DNA of 64,000 nt from Chloropicon primus (GCA_023205875.1 CP060761.1:744001-808000), one strand, 5' to 3'. Positions 1 through 15,400 are shown, counted from the stretch's first letter. A program made the numbers and translations. Notes: generated by a model not told the origin, from the letters alone.

Positions 1-3000
1 CAAACTGCTACCTGCTGTGGCCCACATCTCGCCACCAAGGGCATGAACCACTTGACAAGCAGCCAGGCCTATGCCTCCCGCGGCGGAATGCACCAGTACA
101 GCCTGACCTGCATTGCTTGGCAGAGATGCTGCATGGCACATGGCAACATCTACGGTCGTAAATACTGTAATCATGGTGCATGCCTCCACAAAAGTAGCGG
201 CCTTGGGAATGGGCACAACTACTTGATGATGTGTGTAGGTATGTGATCCCAGACAACCAGAAGCCAAACCTGCAACAGCAGAGCCAACTGTCAATGGTTG
301 TGGTTGCAAAGATTTTCCTCCTAGGTGAACTTGAACAACAATACCAGAGACGTCACTTCCTGGAGGACCAGGATCTCCTGGATAAGCTCCAAGAACATTC
401 AAGACATCCCTGAAATTCAGTCCGACTGAAATAACCTCTACAAGTAGAATACCCAATGGAGGACTTTCAAGCTTCACTTGGTCTGTGACCAGATTACTCA
501 AGGCACCCCGGGGGCGGGGCACTATTTGCACAAGGCCTGATGGTGGTACATATGATTCGTTTAACAAACGGGCAACATTGACAAATTGACTTCTGACAAC
601 AATTTCATGGCCTTCATTTTCATTCCACCATGTTGATAGGCTTTCGTCAGATTCTCCTTTGCCAAGATCTACACAAGGCCAAGAAACATTTCTCTGCTCT
701 GATCTTACTGATCGTAACAGTCCTCTTAGACTTGCAGATAGAGCACAACCCTTGTACACGTTTGCGCATCCCATGCCCATCTGAGATTCCAGCACAGATC
801 CAAATGTCTTCAAAAGCATTTCCTTACCACTGCCCTTCAAAAGAGGAACAGACTGGGCTATGGACAAAAAGGCACCCACAGCATTCAAATAGGTGTGCTC
901 GTGACTCTCGCCTCCTTCAACGCATATTGAAGCATTGGACAAATGAACACGGAATAAATGTGATTTGGATATGAGCGTTGTTGCCGGGACAGCTTGAGGC
1001 TTCACCATGGAGCTCTGCCAGCTCATCACATAGATGTTACCCATGGCCTTGCCAACAACTGGTGATGTTCTCATAGATGGTTTGATAGACTTGGTTTGCA
1101 AATCCTGAAGTTTGCTCGCAATAGAACCATCCACATCAAGTATATAGTGAGAGCTCAAGGTTGTGTTACTCTGATCAGGTGAGGCGGCCTTACCACGCAC
1201 AGCAACTCCAAATATGTTCTGGCCAGACAAATCAGATGCAATGGAATACACAGAGAAACCCGCAGGAACCTTGGCATCCTTTGAGGACTCACTACTCGAT
1301 TCATCGTCCCGTAAGCCCACTCCGAGATGCATGCATCCATCCAACACAGCAGGGGGCACGGACATGCCAGATTCGTCTGTACCGCTTGTACCAGACAAGC
1401 AACCAAACACATGCTTCCCATTAGAAGCAACGTTGAGTCTCGACACGACTTGGAAGTGTGGACCATATTGCAGACCAACAGAGTACAAAGATGCATACAT
1501 TGCTGTACTATCCACAGATTGGCTGCACTGTCCACGCACAATCTCTGGCGATGCAGACACAGATTTATCATACGCAGAACCAACTGAAGATGATACATGC
1601 ACATGCTCATCCAGCTTCAACCCAATACATGCACGGAGGTGCAATCCAGAACCCCCTTGCAAGGAATTGCTTGATCTGATCTCTATGTCACCTTGCTCCA
1701 TATCAACAAGAACGGATAACTCACAATCTTCCACCAGACCATTCTGGGTCTCGTGTGGCTTTGCCAGAGTCAAGGGCATTGGAATACTTGCATGAAGAAC
1801 AAGAGACTTGAGTTGAGTGCCCATAGTCCCATTGCATATCTCAGACACACATCCACCCATTTCCATGTAGGCAGCACCTGGGCATACAATACGCCCCATG
1901 ACTTGATGGTCGCATATCCATTCAAGAATAGGTCGTTGAAGCTTGGACGACAAGGCAATGATATCAGATCCTGTGTTCTTTCTCACCTCAACAGCTGACA
2001 TCAGTGGGTGAGTCAATGGAAGAATCCAGTACCTGTTGGATTCCCAAGCCACAGACTGGAAAGAGAGAGAGCAATTAATGTTGTTGCAGCCAATGGGCAA
2101 TGACATCAGAACGTGAGCGTTGGTTCCTTGGAATGCAAAGGAACTTATACCAGTTGGGCACCCGCTTTGAGAGAGCGGAGATGATCTGCTTGTAGACTGC
2201 CTTGGCAGAGCATAGCACGGTCTGGATGCCTTGGCATCGTTTGTGTTTGCACTCATCATCTTCTCCAAGTGAACGTTGATGCTTCTCAAATGCAATATGG
2301 AATGGGAAACGTGTTGTTCAATTGTACTCAATGTCACGATGAGACTTGCAATACCAGCAGCAGATTCTGTATGCCCCACAGATGTCTTGCAGGCCATAAG
2401 TAAAGCAGGGGTTCCATTCTCTGAACGCCCAGAATCACTGATATCTTTCCTTCTCAAGGAAAGAACTCTATCCAAAGCACCAATCTCAATGGGATCACCG
2501 AGTGGAGTTCCAGTACCATGCAATTGGAAGCCTTCAAGATTGCCGAGATCAAGTGCAGCGTTATTAACAGCGCTTGTGATCACCTTTTGTTGTGCTGGAC
2601 CATTAGGTGCAGTCAATGCAGACGATCTACCGTCTTGATTCACAGCAGATCCTTTGAGCTCTACAAAAGCTACGCCTTCGTCCTTGCCGAATCTCTTAAT
2701 GCAAAGTGCACCACATGCTTCACCCCGGACATAGCCATCAGCTGAAGCATCCAAGGTCTTGCATCGTCCATCAAGAGCGAGCATTCCAGCTTGCTTAAGT
2801 ACTTGGCCCGTATCAGGTGCTAGTGTCAAGTTCACACCTATGGACAAAGCCGCATGACATTCTGTTGCAAACAAGCTCTGCATTGCAAGATGTGTTCCTA
2901 CAAGAGATGATGAGCAAGCAGTGTCTACAGAAAGAGATGGGCCTGTCAGACCATAAAAGAAAGACGCTCGCCCTGCTGCTACGCTTGCTGCATTAGCAGT

Positions 3001-3489
3001 AGCTGTATAGGGATTTGGATCCACAGGCACAAAGTACATCAGCTTGCTATAATCGAATGCAGATATGCCAACAAAAATACCGATTTCCTGCGACAACCCC
3101 ACTCCATCTTGAACTTCTGTGTACAACTGCAAAATGAATCTCTGCTGTGGATCCATCACAAGAGACTCGCTGGATGAAAGCTTGAAGGCATGTGCATCAA
3201 AGTTCTCTACTTGTGGGATGAAGCTGCCAAAGTATGATCCAGCTGAACCAGCCATCCACCCAGATGATTCACAGTCACCTCGGGAATATGGTTCCACAGT
3301 ATCAATTCCACAAGTGGATGCAAGTGAATCCATACCAAGGGAACAATGGCTTCCAATGGATGTAATGGCAATCGTAATACCATCCTTGAGTCCTCGTGCA
3401 TCTGGCACGGCAGATTCAGGCTTTGAGGAAAGTACATCGCCACCTTGGGCATCCTCCGGAGCAAGGATGTCACTCAAATGATTGCCAAT
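1..3489 (-). other. PKS module 14: KS-DH-ER..., truncated by window edge
   Basis: KS14 (Cys codon 2916) begins with its own amino half (MDPQQRFIL, GISAFDYSKLM, GRASFFYGL). DH14 has His codon 1908 and Asp codon 1341 in LDGCMH. The ER begins near 520 and reaches the VHSAAGGIGLAA loop at about 101-56; the rest, with any KR and ACP, lies beyond base 1. Its DH and ER match those of module 12 nearly base for base, so a KR and ACP like module 12 are expected but not seen. Confidence 0.85.
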
Positions 3490-6400
3490 CATGGATATGG
3501 AAGGATAATCAAATATCAAGGTAGCAGGCAAATCGATTCCAAACCTCTGTTGTAAAGCATTGTTGAACTCCACTGTTCCAAGAGAGTCAAGTCCTGCTTC
3601 CATCAAAGGCTCTTCTGCTGATATCTCTCGGCCCACGACACTAGCTGCAAGAGCTCCTACAGATGATATGATGGCTTCCTTCTGGAACCTCACTTTACCA
3701 GAACGCTGTACAGGTACTTGCGAGGAACTGCTTTCGATGGATACAGAAGTAGCCTTCCTGAAATTGTCAAAGACTTTGCTTTCTCCGACACCAGCAAGGA
3801 ACTTGTCCCATACAAATGGAACTGCACTTACAACTGCATTCGATACACAAGGACTTCCAAAACGATGACTGGAGTTCTCATACAATACGCTTTTGAGCAC
3901 AGATAGACCTTCTTCTCCTGACAAAGCTGGCATGCCAACACGTTCCAATCGGGCAGTTGTGGATGGGTCCCGTAAAGCCATTCCTCCACCAGACCATCCT
4001 CCCCACTGAATGCTGGTGGCACAGCCTCCCTGAGACTCCATGGCGCTGGACCACGTGTCCAAGTAGGCATTGGCTGCACTGTAGTTGGATTGACCCGCTG
4101 AGCCTAGCAACGACGCTACAGAAGAGAACAACAGTTGAGAGGAAACACTGTGACCCCAAGAGCGCGCATGCAAATGATGCAAGGCATCCACCTTGGGTGC
4201 AAATACAGTGCGTACACTCTGCATGCTCTGAGATCCCAAAAGCATATCAGACAGCAAGCCTCCAGCATGCATCACTTGAGCCAAAGGCATGTCAAGGCCT
4301 GGCCACGACAAAGCACTGCTGCACTCCTCCTGGGAGCCTGCATCGCATCTAATAGCACAGAATACTGCACTGCTTGATGGATCTTGCAAACTCAACAAGG
4401 CAGACTTGGATTTGTCCATGTCAACAGGCAACCTGTAATGACCAGAACGTCCGGCAAGCCTGAGATCAGGGGTCATGTGTTGGGCAGCCCACTGACCCAC
4501 GAGTGATCCAAGGGCACCCAAACCACCTGTCACAAAAGAGCAACCAAAAGTGCCCATGACGAAGTCACTCAGGAAGCCTTGATCAGGATACACATATGCA
4601 CCTTGCAAAATGCGGGCAACATTGACAAATTGACTTCTGACAACAATTTCATGGCCTTCATTTTCATTCCACCATGTTGATAGGCTTTCGTCAGATTCTC
4701 CTTTGCCAAGATCTACACAAGGCCAAGAAACATTTCTCTGCTCTGATCTTACTGATCGTAACAGTCCTCTTAGACTTGCAGATAGAGCACAACCCTTGTA
4801 CACGTTTGCGCATCCCATGCCCATCTGAGATTCCAGCACAGATCCAAATGTCTTCAAAAGCATTTCCTTACCACTGCCCTTCAAAAGAGGAACAGACTGG
4901 GCTATGGACAAAAAGGCACCCACAGCATTCAAATAAGTGTGCTCGTGACTCTCGCCTCCTTCAACGCATATTGAAGCATTGGACAAATGAACACGGAATA
5001 AATGTGATTTGGATATGAGCGTTGTTGCCGGGACAGCTTGAGGCTTCACCATGGAGCTCTGCCAGCTCATCACATAGATGTTACCCATGGCCTTGCCAAC
5101 AACTGGTGATGTTCTCATAGATGGTTTGATAGACTTGGTTTGCAAATCCTGAAGTTTGCTCGCAATAGAACCATCCACATCAAGTATATAGTGAGAGCTC
5201 AAGGTTGTGTTACTCTGATCAGGTGAGGCGGCCTTACCACGCACAGCAACTCCAAATATGTTCTGGCCAGACAAATCAGATGCAATGGAATACACAGAGA
5301 AACCCGCAGGAACCTTGGCATCCTTTGAGGACTCACTACTCGATTCATCGTCCCGTAAGCCCACTCCGAGATGCATGCATCCATCCAACACAGCAGGGGG
5401 CACGGACATGCCAGATTCGTCTGTACCGCTTGTACCAGACAAGCAACCAAACACATGCTTCCCATTAGAAGCAACGTTGAGTCTCGACACGACTTGGAAG
5501 TGTGGACCATATTGCAGACCAACAGAGTACAAAGATGCATACATTGCTGTACTATCCACAGATTGGCTGCACTGCCCACGCACAATCTCTGGCGATGCAG
5601 ACACAGATTTATCATACGCAGAACCAACTGAAGATGATACATGCACATGCTCATCCAGCTTCAACCCAATACATGCACGGAGGTGCAATCCAGAACCCCC
5701 TTGCAAGGAATTGCTTGATCTGATCTCTATGTCACCTTGCTCCATATCAACAAGAACGGATAACTCACAATCTTCCACCAGACCATTCTGGGTCTCGTGT
5801 GGCTTTGCCAGAGTCAAGGGCATTGGAATACTTGCATGAAGAACAAGAGACTTGAGTTGAGTGCCCATAGTCCCATTGCATATCTCAGACACACATCCAC
5901 CCATTTCCATGTAGGCAGCACCTGGGCATACAATACGCCCCATGACTTGATGGTCGCATATCCATTCAAGAATAGGTCGTTGAAGCTTGGACGACAAGGC
6001 AATGATATCAGATCCTGTGTTCTTTCTCACCTCAACAGCTGACATCAGTGGGTGAGTCAATGGAAGAATCCAGTACCTGTTGGATTCCCAAGCCACAGAC
6101 TGGAAAGAGAGAGAGCAATTAATGTTGTTGCAGCCAATGGGCAATGACATCAGAACGTGAGCGTTGGTTCCTTGGAATGCAAAGGAACTTATACCAGTTG
6201 GGCACCCGCTTTGAGAGAGCGGAGATGATCTGCTTGTAGACTGCCTTGGCAGAGCATAGCACGGTCTGGATGCCTTGGCATCGTTTGTGTTTGCACTCAT
6301 CATCTTCTCCAAGTGAACGTTGATGCTTCTCAAATGCAATATGGAATGGGAAACGTGTTGTTCAATTGTACTCAATGTCACGATGAGACTTGCAATACCA

Positions 6401-9400
6401 GCAGCAGATTCTGTATGCCCCACAGATGTCTTGCAGGCCATAAGTAAAGCAGGGGTTCCATTCTCTGAACGCCCAGAATCACTGATATCTTTCCTTCTCA
6501 AGGAAAGAACTCTATCCAAAGCACCAATCTCAATGGGATCACCGAGTGGAGTTCCAGTACCATGCAATTGGAAGCCTTCAAGATTGCCGAGATCAAGTGC
6601 AGCGTTATTAACAGCGCTTGTGATCACCTTTTGTTGTGCTGGACCATTAGGTGCAGTCAATGCAGACGATCTACCGTCTTGATTCACAGCAGATCCTTTG
6701 AGCTCTACAAAAGCTACGCCTTCGTCCTTGCCGAATCTCTTAATGCAAAGTGCACCACATGCTTCACCCCGGACATAGCCATCAGCTGAAGCATCCAAGG
6801 TCTTGCATCGTCCATCAAGAGCGAGCATTCCAGCTTGCTTAAATATTTGGCCCGTGTCAGGTGCTAGTGTCAAGTTCACACCTATGGACAAAGCCGCATG
6901 ACATTCTGTTGCAAACAAGCTCTGCATTGCAAGATGTGTTCCTACAAGAGATGATGAGCAAGCAGTGTCTACAGAAAGAGATGGGCCTGTCAGACCATAC
7001 ATGTACGAGATACGCCCTGCTGCTACACTTGGCGAGTTCGCTGTTCCCAGTTTAGGATTGACTTCTCGTCTACCGGAATAGGAGAAGATCCTGATATAGT
7101 CTTGGTTTGAGAGTCCTACGTATACACTGGTTTCCTCAGAAGTATGTGCAATAAGTGGATATGTGCTTGCCAAGATTAGTCTCTGTTGAGGGTCCATAAC
7201 AGTTGCCTCTGAAGCATTGATACTGAAAACACCAGTATCAAAATGAGCTACATCGCGTAGAAGAGCACAAAAGTAAGATCCGGTCTCATTTGGTACCCAT
7301 CCAAGATTTTCCATATCGTTTCTGAAATAACGTGAGACTCTATCAATGCATACCGCACCTTCATTTCTGTATGGACCTCCGGTCTTCAAACCATAATGAA
7401 CTATCTTAAGGTTATTCGTTGGTGCATTCACCTCATCATCCACGTCGAAACCCAAAGGAACATTATGCTCTTCAAACATCGCATCGTGGATGTATCTGGA
7501 TATTGCACCCACACTGGGGAAGTCGAATACAATTGTTGCCGGAATCGAGATGTCATATTTCTGTTGCAAGCTATTTTGAAATTCTATTGCTGTCAAAGAA
7601 TCTAATCCGGCATCAAAAAGGGGGTCATCGACACCAATATCACCAATAATTGGACTCACCAACAACATGACATCCTCAATCACCTTCCCAACATCAACAA
7701 TTCTTCTCGCAGTAACTTCAGTTTGTGGCCTCTGCCGAGTAACAGACTGTGTCACACTACGCATATGCCAACTTTCAAAGATGTTCAATTTCAAAGTCAT
7801 CCTTGACAAAAACTTCTTCCAATCAAACATCACACCTGTTACCGTGCTAAATCTCTTGCACAGACCAAACAAACTATATTTTGTAATACTTGCAAGAAGG
7901 CAAAGGCCATCTTCTCCTGACAAAGCTGGCATGCCAACACGTTCCAATCGGGCAGTTGTGGATGGGTCCCGTAAAGCCATTCCTCCACCAGACCATCCTC
8001 CCCACTGAATGCTGGTGGCACAGCCTCCCTGAGACTCCATGGCGCTGGACCACGTGTCCAAGTAGGCATTGGCTGCACTGTAGTTGGATTGACCCGCTGA
8101 GCCTAGCAACGACGCTACAGAAGAGAACAACAGTTGAGAGGAAACACTGTGACCCCAAGAGCGCGCATGCAAATGATGCAAGGCATCCACCTTGGGTGCA
8201 AATACAGTGCGTACACTCTGCATGCTCTGAGATCCCAAAAGCATATCAGACAGCAAGCCTCCAGCATGCATCACTTGAGCCAAAGGCATGTCAAGGCCTG
8301 GCCACGACAAAGCACTGCTGCACTCCTCCTGGGAGCCTGCATCGCATCTAATAGCACAGAATACTGCACTGCTTGATGGATCTTGCAAACTCAACAAGGC
8401 AGACTTGGATTTGTCCATGTCAACAGGCAACCTGTAATGACCAGAACGTCCGGCAAGCCTGAGATCAGGGGTCATGTGTTGGGCAGCCCACTGACCCACG
8501 AGGGATCCAAGGGCACCCAAACCACCTGTCACAAAAGAGCAACCAGACTCCTGCATACTCAACAGACTTGTGGTGCCAAGACCCTGGCTCACAACAACCT
8601 TGCCAACATGCTTAGCACCAGCCAGCCAACGGAGGGCAGCTTGAACGCCGTTCAGTGTATGAGAAGTACTTCTCAGCCCTGACACGGCACCCTCTGCAAT
8701 ACCACCAGCAAGACGGCACAATGCTTGGTGTGTCCTGGCAGGAGGCAAGAAGTCCACCGCCAAAAGACTGTAAACCACATCAGGACGCTCCCGGTGTACA
8801 CCAGATGCACTCCAAATGTCGCGCTTACCAATCTCCACCAACTGACCACCAAGGTGCAAGCAAGATAAACTTGCTCCGACCATACCTGATGATGTCAGCG
8901 AGTTGAGAATCAAGCCCATGCCTTCCACCTGTCCATTGTAAGCCGTTTGTCCCAAATCAGCATACCTGGTCGATCGCGAACTCACAACATGTTGTACGCC
9001 CATAGATCTCAGCAAGTGCCTCTTCAAACTGCTACCTGCTGTGGCCCACATCTCGCCACCAAGGGCATGAACCACTTGACAAGCAGCCAGGCCTATGCCT
9101 CCCGCGGCGGAATGCACCAGTACAGCCTGACCTGCATTGCTTGGGAGAGATGCTGCATGGCACATGGCAACATCTACGGTCGTAAATACTGTAATCATGG
9201 TGCATGCCTCCACAAAAGTAGCGGCCTTGGGAATGGGCACAACTACTTGATGATGTGTGTAGGTATGTGATCCCAGACAACCAGAAGCCAAACCTGCAAC
9301 AGCAGAGCCAACTGTCAATGGTTGTGGTTGCAAAGATTTTCCTCCTAGGTGAACTTGAACAACAATACCAGAGACGTCACTTCCTGGAGGACCAGGATCT

Positions 9401-12400
9401 CCTGGATAAGCTCCAAGAACATTCAAGACATCCCTGAAATTCAGTCCGACTGAAATAACCTCTACAAGTAGAATACCCAATGGAGGACTTTCAAGCTTCA
9501 CTTGGTCTGTGACCAGATTACTCAAGGCACCCCGGGGGCGGGGCACTATTTGCACAAGGCCTGATGGTGGTACATATGATTCGTTTAACAAACGGGCAAC
9601 ATTGACAAATTGACTTCTGACAACAATTTCATGGCCTTCATTTTCATTCCACCATGTTGATAGGCTTTCGTCAGATTCTCCTTTGCCAAGATCTACACAA
9701 GGCCAAGAAACATTTCTCTGCTCTGATCTTACTGATCGTAACAGTCCTCTTAGACTTGCAGATAGAGCACAACCCTTGTACACGTTTGCGCATCCCATGC
9801 CCATCTGAGATTCCAGCACAGATCCAAATGTCTTCAAAAGCATTTCCTTACCACTGCCCTTCAAAAGAGGAACAGACTGGGCTATGGACAAAAAGGCACC
9901 CACAGCATTCAAATAAGTGTGCTCGTGACTCTCGCCTCCTTCAACGCATATTGAAGCATTGGACAAATGAACACGGAATAAATGTGATTTGGATATGAGC
10001 GTTGTTGCCGGGACAGCTTGAGGCTTCACCATGGAGCTCTGCCAGCTCATCACATAGATGTTACCCATGGCCTTGCCAACAACTGGTGATGTTCTCATAG
10101 ATGGTTTGATAGACTTGGTTTGCAAATCCTGAAGTTTGCTCGCAATAGAACCATCCACATCAAGTATATAGTGAGAGCTCAAGGTTGTGTTACTCTGATC
10201 AGGTGAGGCGGCCTTACCACGCACAGCAACTCCAAATATGTTCTGGCCAGACAAATCAGATGCAATGGAATACACAGAGAAACCCGCAGGAACCTTGGCA
10301 TCCTTTGAGGACTCACTACTCGATTCGTCCCGTAAGCCCACTCCGAGATGCATGCATCCATCCAACACAGCAGGGGGCACGGACATGCCAGATTCGTCTG
10401 TACCGCTTGTACCAGACAAGCAACCAAACACATGCTTCCCATTAGAAGCAACGTTGAGTCTCGACACGACTTGGAAGTGTGGACCATATTGCAGACCAAC
10501 AGAGTACAAAGATGCATACATTGCTGTACTATCCACAGATTGGCTGCACTGCCCACGCACAATCTCTGGCGATGCAGACACAGATTTATCATACGCAGAA
10601 CCAACTGAAGATGATACATGCACATGCTCATCCAGCTTCAACCCAATACATGCACGGAGGTGCAATCCAGAACCCCCTTGCAAGGAATTGCTTGATCTGA
10701 TCTCTATGTCACCTTGCTCCATATCAACAAGAACGGATAACTCACAATCTTCCACCAGACCATTCTGGGTCTCGTGTGGCTTTGCCAGAGTCAAGGGCAT
10801 TGGAATACTTGCATGAAGAACAAGAGACTTGAGTTGAGTGCCCATAGTCCCATTGCATATCTCAGACACACATCCACCCATTTCCATGTAGGCAGCACCT
10901 GGGCATACAATACGTCCCATGACTTGATGGTCAGAAATGGAACGGAAAGAGGTCACTGACCATTTGTGATATAGTACAATATTCGCGCCTTTCACTACAC
11001 CATTGCTAAACAATAGGTGTGGTTTCGGACACATCCAACATCTCACAACCTTTGATAGCCTCTGTCCACATAGACGAGATTCGAAGTTAAAGTAGGATCT
11101 CGCAAACAATACATGTGCATTTGTTCCTTGGAAGGCAAAGCCACTTGCTCCATACACACTCTGGACACCTGACTCCGAATCGGAACACTCAGCAGAGGAA
11201 TAGCGTGGCAGTTGCACTGATTTGCCTCCCTTTTGTGCTTGAGCCTCCAAAACATTGACCACAAGAGGATTCACGTCCCGCAGATGCAGGAGTGGGCTCT
11301 GTGTGCCCATCACAAGGGGACCAAACAATTGTAGAATCCCAGACAGACCAGCAGCGGCCTCGGAGTGACCAACACAAGACTTCACAGCAGAAAGGGCAAG
11401 TGGAGTTTGTGACTTGGTGCCTCCAAGCAACACTGCGCTCAGGGCACCCACTTCAACTGGGTCGCCCAAAGACGTGCCTGTTCCATGCATTTGCAAGCCA
11501 AATACATCTTCGGGAGATAAGTGTGCACTCTGCAGGGCTCTTTGCAGAACCATCTGCTGCGATGGACCGTTTGGAGCTGTCAAGGAACTGGATCTGCCAT
11601 CTTGATTCACAGCACTGCCCATCATGGACACGCAATGTGCATCTGCCATGGCTTCAGAAGTTCCATCGACAATAACACTCTGGCAAGCTTCTGCACGGAC
11701 ATAGCCATCTGCACTTTGATCCAATGTCTTACACCTACCATCAGCAGAAAGCATACTCGCAATGCTTACGACGACAAGAGACGTGCTGGCAAGCATCAAA
11801 TTCACACCACATGCCATACTGATTGGAGCTGACATGGTCATCGCTGATTGCCAGGCCATAAACAAGCCTACAAGAGATGATGAGCATGCTGTATCTATGC
11901 TCACACACGGACCTTGCAGTCCATACTTGTAAGACAAACGACCAGCTGCTACACTGAAAGCACTACCTGTTGCCATCAATGGACTGAGCGGCATGTTGTG
12001 GTCCTTCATCAGACCATTGTATTCCATGTGCTCAATACCAACATAGACACCCATCTTCTCTCGACGACGCTGGATGTTGCTTGAGTCCTGAGCATCATTC
12101 AGTACGCAACTTTGCATAGACTCCCAACTCACTTGCAGAAGCAATCTCTGCTGAGGATCACACAGCGAAGCTTCGGTCACTGACATTCCAAAACAAGCAG
12201 TGTCGAACGTGGAAACGTCCTTCAAAAGACCTGCAAATCGTGCTGTTAGCTGACCACTTGGCATCATTGCTTCACTTCGCTCAAGATCCCAACGTCCAAA
12301 TGGAACAGACGTTATGGCATCACCTATACCGGCACCAGGCTTCATCGTCGTTGCAACAGGAAGGAGTGCACTGAAACTATTTAGAGCGACACACCTTGTG

Positions 12401-15400
12401 ACTCCCATCTCTGCACTTGGAAGAACCTCGTGTAGTTCCTGCACACTCTTGCCTTCTTGGAGGCCCAACTCACCACAAATGAAAGTGGTCAAAGCATTGA
12501 TGCTGGGATAGTCCAGGATCACAGTGCTTGGCAGTTGGACTCCAACAGAAGACGAAATAGTGTTGCGCAACTCCACAACACCAAGGGAATCAAGGCCAGC
12601 CTCCATCAATGGCACATCGTCCCCAAAGTCAAGTCCTGAAATATTTGTCAGTGCTCTTGAAATGGATTCTTGGATATTCTTTCTCTCAACAGCGGAGGAA
12701 TGGACGTTAGGGGCAGCAACTGGAACAACTGGAACAACAGCTTCAGGGGTCACCGACACTTGGCCAAGCACATAGGGTTTGCCCTGAACAAGGGACGAAA
12801 ACAAATTCCAGTAGTTGGGACTTGTGTAAATCAAGTTGCAGGTATACCTGGGAGCACCAACGACCGTTGAAAGAACATTCAGACCTGATGTCGGCAATAT
12901 GATTCCAAAATCTTTGGATAGACGAGCAAGTCTCTCTTTTGATACTTTCTCTCCCTGTGTAACCATACCAATAGACCCCCAAACGCCCCATTGGAAGTTC
13001 ATGCTTGGGAGGCCGCACAATTGAGTAGATTTGCACACAAAATCAAGAGCCGCATTGGATGCGGAATAGGATGTGTACTTTGGATTTCCAAGGGCAGATG
13101 CAAGTGAAGAGAAGTGCACAGTCGCACCTAGTGCAGCTGACCAAGATCCTGCTTGAATCCATTGAGCTCCTCTCAGCTTGGGTGACAAGGATCCACGCAT
13201 GTGAGATGGAGACTGGTTGCCCAAAATAGCATCAATCAGCACACCAGCAGCATGGACCACCATGCCCAGCGGATAGAGGTCATCGCATCTCTCCATCATC
13301 CACCAAGATGCTTCTTCCCGCACCGAGACATCACATCTTGCCATGGACACACTCATATCTCCAGCACGGAGTTCTTCTGGGCATGTCCTTGACTTTCCTG
13401 TGCGTCCAAGCAATCCTAGGGAAGAACCTAAGGACGATCTCACACACCAGCCACCAACCATTTGACCAATGCCGCTCAAGCCACCAGTCACGACATGGCG
13501 CCTTCCCTTCCCAAGATGGTGGGAACCATTCATGACAGCGTGTGTCTGCGTAGTATCTCTCTGCAAGGTCAATTGAGGCAGGTACAAACTGCCGTTGTCC
13601 ATGCTGCAGCCAAACACATCCACGGTTACATCCATGGCATAGCTCTTTGAGCTGAACTGCAAACCACGGGCGGAAGCGCTTGGGTGTAAAGGACTCGTGT
13701 CAACGCCACCACACTGGACGCTGGTGCACTCAAGAGCTATGCTACGCAACATGGCCCAAGACATGTATCCACTGGCTCCGTGATCCTTGTGAAGTCCCGC
13801 CGGACTTGCAGATGTGTCCAAGGAACCGGAACTGTGCATCCAAAGTGCGTCCGTGCCCTTCTCAACGAGATCCTGCATACCTGCAAGGATATGATGCGGG
13901 CAGATTGCACTCTCTTCCACATGAAGCTGTGTTGCAGGTTCTGAAGCCGTCAAAACATCCGAGGATACAACAGGTGTTTGAGCATACCAACAGATGTTGT
14001 ACAATTTGCAGGCATCCAAGATGTCGCGAGAAGACGAGACTCCACCGACCGTAGGGATGGAAATATCTTCTTTGCTGCTGATCACACGGAAGCTCAACTT
14101 GTCCACAAGGCATGGGGATGCGTCAATCTGAGAGGACTGAGTTACTCTTCCTACTTCAGTTGCACTACCCACCGCATGCAGACTCACTCCAAGGCTTGAA
14201 GTGCTCAGAATGCACGCCTCAACAGATGCTGGAATGCGAGCTTGCAATTCAAAGCCATCACTGGAGGATGAGGTCACACTGTCCATCAAGTGCAAAGATG
14301 ACTCCAAAGAACCTACACCTTGCAAAGCGTGTTCATCTTCAAAGCTCGGCTGGCATGGAACAAGCTTACCTTGTCCTGCACTGCCTGACTGACCCAGGTA
14401 AAGACGCGCACCGTCCAACACTTCATGGTGTTCTGTGGAGGTGCTGCTATCGACCGTGTCAAGATTGTGTGCGCTGCAAGTCATGTGTGGACTGTTGGTT
14501 CCCTCATCTTTTGACCTTACCAGAACATTGCCAGACGACAAGGCCACCTCACACTGAACCACGCCAGAAGAGACTGCTTCACCTGACAAGGCCAGCGTTG
14601 ATGTAAACAACACACGCACAAGCCAGGGCCTGCTGTCGCTGTTGGCATGCAACATTTCCATGGTCTTTGCAGCCATGGCCACAAAAGCAGAAGCGCAAAG
14701 CACTTGTCGGCCACAAACATCATACTCGTTCAAGGAAGCCAACAGAGGGTGGCCAATCAAGCAAGTCTCCACCGTCGCTGTATTGGTGGATCTTGACGAA
14801 AGAACGAACTGTTCTACCAATAAGGAGCGTTGGTGGGATACAATCCAGCAACGCACGCCCTTCCAAGTAGAGCTCATGCTCCTACGGTCCTTGTGACTCG
14901 CGTTCAACAAAGAACCGTTTGATGGAGTCAACAAGGCATGTGCATTTGTTCCTTGGAAGGCAAAGCCACTTGCTCCATACACACTCTGGACACCTGACTC
15001 CGAATCGGAACACTCAGCAGAGGAATAGCGTGGCAGTTGCACTGATTTGCCTCCCTTTTGTGCTTGAGCCTCCAAAACATTGACCACAAGAGGATTCACG
15101 TCCCGCAGATGCAGGAGTGGGCTCTGTGTGCCCATCACAAGGGGACCAAACAATTGTAGAATCCCAGACAGACCAGCAGCGGCCTCGGAGTGACCAACAC
15201 AAGACTTCACAGCAGAAAGGGCAAGTGGAGTTTGTGACTTGGTGCCTCCAAGCAACACTGCGCTCAGGGCACCCACTTCAACTGGGTCGCCCAAAGACGT
15301 GCCTGTTCCATGCATTTGCAAGCCAAATACATCTTCGGGAGATAAGTGTGCACTCTGCAGGGCTCTTTGCAGAACCATCTGCTGCGATGGACCGTTTGGA

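Larger units (their letters stand above)
7480..12409 (-). other. PKS module 12: KS-DH-ER-KR-ACP, fully reducing
   Basis: KS12 (Cys codon 11886) is an eighth array-type KS, but the array ends at 11112, within GTNAHV, and an unrelated, functional DH follows. That DH has DHQVMGRIVCPGAA with His codon at 10929, LQYGPHF, and LDGCMH as the second motif. ER12 (about 9520-8570) has VGLNFRDVLNVLG and VHSAAGGIGLAA. KR12 has TGGLGALG, LSD, FSSVASLLG and GQSNYSAAN (Tyr codon 8082). ACP12 has FDAGLDSLTAIEFQ with its Ser codon at 7599; this ACP is unlike the array ACPs. Expected unit: fully reduced. Confidence 0.86.

Noticed and set aside
8-10816. Many 60-190-codon frames on both strands in modules 12-14
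   Set aside because: All are antisense or off-frame to the continuous PKS frame I translated down to base 1.
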